This document shows positions 59,352 to 64,000 of a stretch of DNA of 64,000 bases, in pieces. The translations under genes and the position numbers were made by a program. The notes below the pieces were generated by a model. It saw only the letters and a program-made list of their open reading frames with translations. It had not been told where the DNA came from and made no database searches. This stretch comes from Liolophura sinensis (Eukaryota > Mollusca > Polyplacophora > Chitonida > Chitonidae): contig NC_088295.1 in NCBI RefSeq assembly GCF_032854445.1, forward strand, positions 42,953,385 through 43,017,384. The letters are read 5' to 3'. Numbering within the stretch: position 1 is the first letter of the stretch; every line of letters starts with the position of its first letter.

Positions 59352-62300
59352 CTATGTCCTCCTGTATAATCGGGCAGCACGGACAAACGGTCGTCTTTGA
59401 TATCTGGTGAGAAACACGTTCCTGAAACAGTCAACAAAGATTGCCGACAACCCGCAAACAGTCTGCGTGACGAAGCGAAACATTTCATGATTCATGATCC
59501 TGTTTTTATTGTTAAATTTCAGTACGCGGTCTCGATTTTCCGTACGTTTTTTAGCCTATAAAGTGAGATATACCTACATATATTCTATGAAATTAATAAT
59601 ATTTAATTATAGACAGGAAATTCATCTCTACCATCGGGGCACTATCCTTTCGCGACAAGTGTACTAAAGAACTAGTTGTATGCAGAAATATAGACGTGCT
59701 TAATTCTGGTTTCATTTGGTTTAATACTTAAATCAGTTGTTATATTCTAATTCTTCTGAGTTGCTTTTGACTCATACCTGAAGTCCTCAACCATCTGCAG
59801 AAGACCCTGTGTGATGTTTCTCTGGGGTCCTGCGGCGAAGAAATGTCTGGCATCCAATGTGATCTGTTCCAGTAAAGCGTCGTTGAGCGTGGATCGAGCC
59901 AGTCGTCCAGTCAGAGTATAAACCTAAAAGAGTCAATTCGAGAGTTACAAAACTGAAAAGAACCAAGTTAAATCTAAGTATTCACGCTGGACAATGAGGA
60001 GATTCAGTGTCACTTTCCATTCGCGTGTGTGTAGTTCAGACAGTGGACATGTGCCTGAATAACAACTGTGTAGGTCGCACTAGCACTGTAGTTAGCTTGA
60101 TCACAAGTGGTCTATTCTTTGCAGCGTATACATTGTCATCTACCTCATTCCGAAATTGTACATACCATCTGTTTATACCTACAGTAACAATGAAAACTCA
60201 TTGTTGTGTGTATGTATAAACCCGTGAAATGAAAATTCTCGAAAAATTCACATTTAAAAGCGAAAGGAAAGCTGTCGAGTAGTATTTATAGTCTCCCGCT
60301 GTATGCTCACACACCGTTGAAGTACGATCACGTGACATTTTCCATCAGACACGGGTGAAGAAATGTACCCTATATATGCGCCTAGACTCCAAAAAGTAAT
60401 TTGTTAATTTTAACAGAAAGTCTGTTGTCTGGGCGATGCCAAAAATGTGGTCTGTTATTATCACATAATATTCTGTCAAATTCAACATAACATCCTGTTA
60501 GTCCAATTAATAGACTGTGGGTTATATTTAATAGAACAATCTTCTGCAATAACAGCATGCATTCTAGCATCACTCAGACAACAGACTTAACAGATTAATT
60601 TTTTGAGTGTAGTTGTCACACCGGTGCAAAGTTTCATGGAATAGCCTATTAAATTAAGCCACGTGAAAAAAAAAAACCTAGTGTGCAATCCACTAAATGC
60701 CTCTTTGCCACAGACCTGTTGAACAGCTGCACGACGTTGTAAAGTTATAGAGTGTGTGTAAAGTTATAGATAGATGGATCGATGGGCGGACGACCAGACG
60801 GACGGACGGACCAGTGTTATCCAAGGGGTTAAAAAAAATTCACATTTTCGGCCTTCAGTGTACTTTATGCCGCATACTTTGATACCATCAATTGAGAATC
60901 CCAATCACCCTAACAAGCCGTTCCTGACGAACATACATTCTTCTAGGCCTGCACATATCCATAAAAAACATCTCGTTAGTGTACTTCCTCAAAAAAACTT
61001 CCAAGTGCCACTGAATGTAGTTACACTAGTTCACCTTGTATTTAAGTGAGGCTTTACTTACGATGTTCTGTTGCTGTGTGTAGAAGAGAAGAACCCACTC
61101 TCCGCACACACCAAAACTCCACCTCCTGCTGTATATACCATATGCGAACCGGCGCGTCTCCAGCAGCAATCTATCAGGGTTTGACCCACTACAATGTATA
61201 TTCATTACAGTATGATATTTTACAGTGGATTATGATTTATTTATCTATTTGCTTGGAATATGCGTCATCTCATTTACCTGGATAGGGGCCTAAGTTACTT
61301 GTAACTTGTATAGAATTCTGGCACGATGGCCACGGCTATCTGGTCACATACACTTGTAACTTGTATAGAATTTTGGCACGATGGCCAAGGTTATAACTGG
61401 TCACAAACATTTGTAACTTGCATAGAATTCTGGCACGATGGCCACGGCTATATCACATACATTGGAACTTGTATAGAATTCTGGCAGGATGCCCACGGCT
61501 ACCTGGTCACATACACTTACTTGTAGCTTGTATAGAATTCTGGCACGATGGCCACGGCTATCTGGTCACATACACTTACTTGTAACTTGTATAGAATTCT
61601 GGCACGATGGCCACGGCTATCTGGTCACATACACTTACTTATAACTTGTATAGAATTCTGGCACGATGGCCACGGCTATCTGGTCACATACACTTACTTG
61701 TAACTTGTATAGAATTCTGGCAGGATGCCCACGGCTACCTGGTCACATACACTTACTTGTAGCTTGTATAGAATTCTGGCACGATGGCCACGGCTATCTG
61801 GTCACATACACTTACTTGAAACTTGTATAGAATTCTGGCACGATGGCCACGGCTATCTGGTCACATACACTTACTTGTAACTTGTATAGAATTCTGGCAC
61901 GATGGCCACGGCTATCTGGTCACATACACTTACTTATAACTTGTATAGAATTCTGGCACGATGGCCACGGCTATCTGGTCACATACACTTACTTGTAACT
62001 TGTATAGAATTCTGGCACGATGGCCACGGCTATCTGGTCACATACACTTACTTGTAACTTGTATAGAATTCTAGCACGATGGCCACGGCTATCTGGTCAC
62101 ATACACTTACTTGTAACTTGTATAGAATTCTGGCACGATGGCCACGGCTATCTGGTCACATACACTTACTTGTAACTTGTATAGAATTCTGGCACGATGG
62201 CCACGGCTATCTGGTAGCCACTTCGTTTGGAGCGGATACAGGACTGAGCACCACACGGACATGTCGAATCAGTTAGAGTCTGGTTTATCAGTCTGTCGAT

Positions 62301-63081
62301 GGCGTTAGCTGAAAGCAAAATGCAAACTATGATTTTCAAAAAACTGAAAAATTATAGATTTATATAAAAACACATAGCGGCACTACAAAGTGTTTTTATG
62401 AAAACAATCGTGCCTGTATCTGAGTGAGAATAATTAAATGTCAAAACCTTTCTATTTTGCGGTTCATGTCGTAGCCCCTATGACCTTGAAGTTAGGGCAA
62501 CAGCGTCTATATAATTTTTATCATCAAGTTTCGCATATAAATTCTCCGGGTTTGTTCAGATTTACATGCATGCCACGAACGAACAAATTCATTTTGGAAA
62601 TGAAATTTTTTTAGCTAAAACTGTAACACTTTTGTGTTTCATTCATATGTCGCTTCAAAAGGCTCCAATATAATTATCATCTTTTTTGCCAAAGACTTGA
62701 CGGTAAATTTCCGTAAAGGACGAATCCTTGGTCTGATACATACGTTTTAGCAAACTGAATTGTTCTCCATGAAATCACGGTTTGCTACTTGCTAATTATA
62801 CCAGAATGGACTTTAATGTGCTTAAATGGTACAGATTTGAGCAAAACATGAGGAAATGGACACGACAAAATTTGATTTAATGATTTACCTCCCTTGTAGG
62901 AGATGAGATGATTCGGATCGCAGATGTAAGATGGCTTATTCCTCCCACAGCGTCCAAACTCGTTTTGAGGATTAGGGAATTGGCTCCAGTGCCATTTCAG
63001 TGGTATCTGGGTGGGCGCAATCTGGGCGTGGACTGTTGCTATGACAACGACGACCATGCACAGTAATGGTTTGGTGTCCAT
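59352..63081 (-). CDS. Secreted MOLO1-family (TPM-domain-like) protein
   Basis: Exons in transcript order: 63081-62889, 62308-62170, 61170-61062, 59923-59778 and 59421-59352. All phases match, giving 218 residues. A signal peptide (MDTKPLLCMVVVVIATVHAQ) is followed by the family pattern WSQFPNPQNEFGRCGR, SYICDPNHLIS, AIDRLINQTL, CPCGAQSC, GYQIAVAIVPEF, WSFGVCGEWVLLFY, NIVYTLTGRLARSTL and a helical C-terminal part ending MVEDFRNVF. The family's founder, C. elegans MOLO-1, is an auxiliary subunit of levamisole-type acetylcholine receptors. The six domain cysteines suggest extracellular folding. Unlike MOLO-1, no C-terminal membrane helix is seen, so this form should be secreted unless the small last exon is wrong. 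Intron 2 is filled by copies of the exon 2 tail. Confidence 0.8.
60404..60598 (-). mobile_element. MITE family C, opposite-orientation copy
   Basis: Bounded by TTAA. Terminal inverted repeats are visible as GTCTGTTGTCTGGGCGATGC at the left and GCATCACTCAGACAACAGAC at the right. It aligns in reverse complement with 18928-19140. It lies in an intron of the MOLO1-like gene. Confidence 0.75.
61293..62214 (-). repeat. 59-bp tandem array of the MOLO1-like exon 2 tail and its splice donor
   Basis: About 16 units. Each has 44 bases identical or nearly so to the end of exon 2 (encoding QIAVAIVPEFYTSY and AA) plus 15 intron bases starting GTAAGTGTATGTG. The rightmost unit is the real exon end (62170-62214). 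Variants (CAGGATGCCC, TGTAGC, TATAAC in plus reading) recur every four to five units, so a higher-order pattern is present. The three leftmost units are most diverged. Confidence 0.95.
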
Positions 63082-64000
63082 GATGCCGTTCAGAATTGGT
63101 TCTCAAACCCTTTAAGTCCTTCAAGCAAAAACAGGAGTGGGTGTTTATTGTAATAAAAACGACAGGCAAAGAATAAAGAATTTATAAATCAAAATGCTAG
63201 CGTTTTTTGAACTCTGTTAAATTTAAGTGTAGCAAAATTACAGCTACCACATAGTTTAATATCAAGAAACTTCAAAAAGCTGAGAGCATATAAGTGTAGG
63301 TTATCGTCCAGATTTAACTATAGATATTGGCAGTGTTATAGTATAGTGATTTATATATTCATTCATTCATTCATTCAAGCACATTGATGCATGCATATAT
63401 GTAATTTAACAGATATGAGCTAATACTTGCTTATAACAAGCTATGTGTATCCAAAAAAAATCCATCTGTCGCATGGCCCAAGAAATTAACCGCTCACCTA
63501 TAAATATCAGTATCCTCGAATACCTGTATGGAAAATTATCATCTATCCACGGTATATACGCAGGGAATAGTATTCTGAATGTCCCTGTAAACGACAAACC
63601 TCTGCTTCTGAGCATGCGTGCACTCTTTGTCTTACACACGATACTCAGACTCCAAATATCCCCTTTTACATGCGCATTGTGTCAAGATTTTGTCTCTGAC
63701 TCAGACCACCAACAATAGAAACGGTCAATTTTATTACTGACGACATTAATCCCTGCGAGGTCCTATTCCTTTCTATCCCTGCTTGGCTGTTCCCTCAAGA
63801 CCTCTTTGTCTTTTGCTCTATGACCATGGAGCTGTAGGGTCAGGTTGCTGATGACCACAGTGTTACATCTGTCTCTTGTACTAACTCAGATGGATCCAAT
63901 ATCCTTTAGTATTTATAAACCAACCTAATGTCACAAAAGTATACGAGTGTTTCTTGGACACGAATACGTCATTATAACAATACGCCCCATGCAGACAAAG
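63082..64000. other. Upstream region of the MOLO1-like gene, no gene seen
   Basis: Contains an (ATTC)n run at 63357-63378. No coding exon was recognised. A 91-codon plus-strand frame (63443-63718) has no recognisable features. Confidence 0.5.

Noticed and set aside
59267-59488. 73-residue minus-strand protein starting MKCFASS
   Set aside because: The region is better explained by the last exon of the MOLO1-like gene in another frame, entered from a good acceptor at 59421.
61293-62214. CRISPR-like array or bacterial repeat
   Set aside because: The units are contiguous without variable spacers, and each contains exon coding sequence and a splice donor.

Overview
The window is nuclear DNA from an invertebrate animal. 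Genes are split into short exons with GT/AG introns, are widely spaced, and lie among dispersed repeats. The most frequent dispersed repeat is a tRNA-derived SINE whose 3' end runs into a (AAATA)n-type tail. This SINE style, the MOLO1-type gene and the protein divergence suggest a mollusc or other lophotrochozoan. That placement is inference, because no ribosomal or mitochondrial marker is present.

Layout, left to right. (1) 0.2-2.9 kb, plus strand: the 3' part of a single-pass membrane protein with a CUB-like ectodomain. (2) 7.7-17.3 kb, plus strand: a secreted CUB-like protein with a mucin-like Ser/Thr/Pro repeat stalk. The two share exon phases and a conserved segment after the CUB domain, and look like tandem paralogues. 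(3) 21.7-35.8 kb, plus strand: a 920-residue SON homologue (RS-rich region, G-patch, dsRBD). (4) 38.1-47.4 kb, minus strand: DONSON, tail-to-tail with SON as in vertebrates. (5) 49.1-54.0 kb, plus strand: microsomal glutathione S-transferase 3 with two alternative first exons, divergent from DONSON. (6) 59.4-63.1 kb, minus strand: a secreted MOLO1-family protein.

The most unusual feature is recurrent tandem amplification of the 3' edges of coding exons into the adjacent intron or UTR. The MOLO1-like exon 2 tail plus its splice donor is present about 16 times as a 59-bp unit. A SON exon tail plus donor is present four times as an 86-bp unit. The last SON codons with the stop are repeated about eight times in the 3' UTR. 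Another SON intron carries a 33-bp minisatellite with a higher-order repeat that stays in one reading frame apart from two TGA codons. I found no viral, bacterial or CRISPR-like system.

All gene models were spliced by eye from splice consensus, intron phase and remembered family conservation. Phases close exactly for all five complete models. UTR exons, transcription starts and polyadenylation sites are mostly unresolved.
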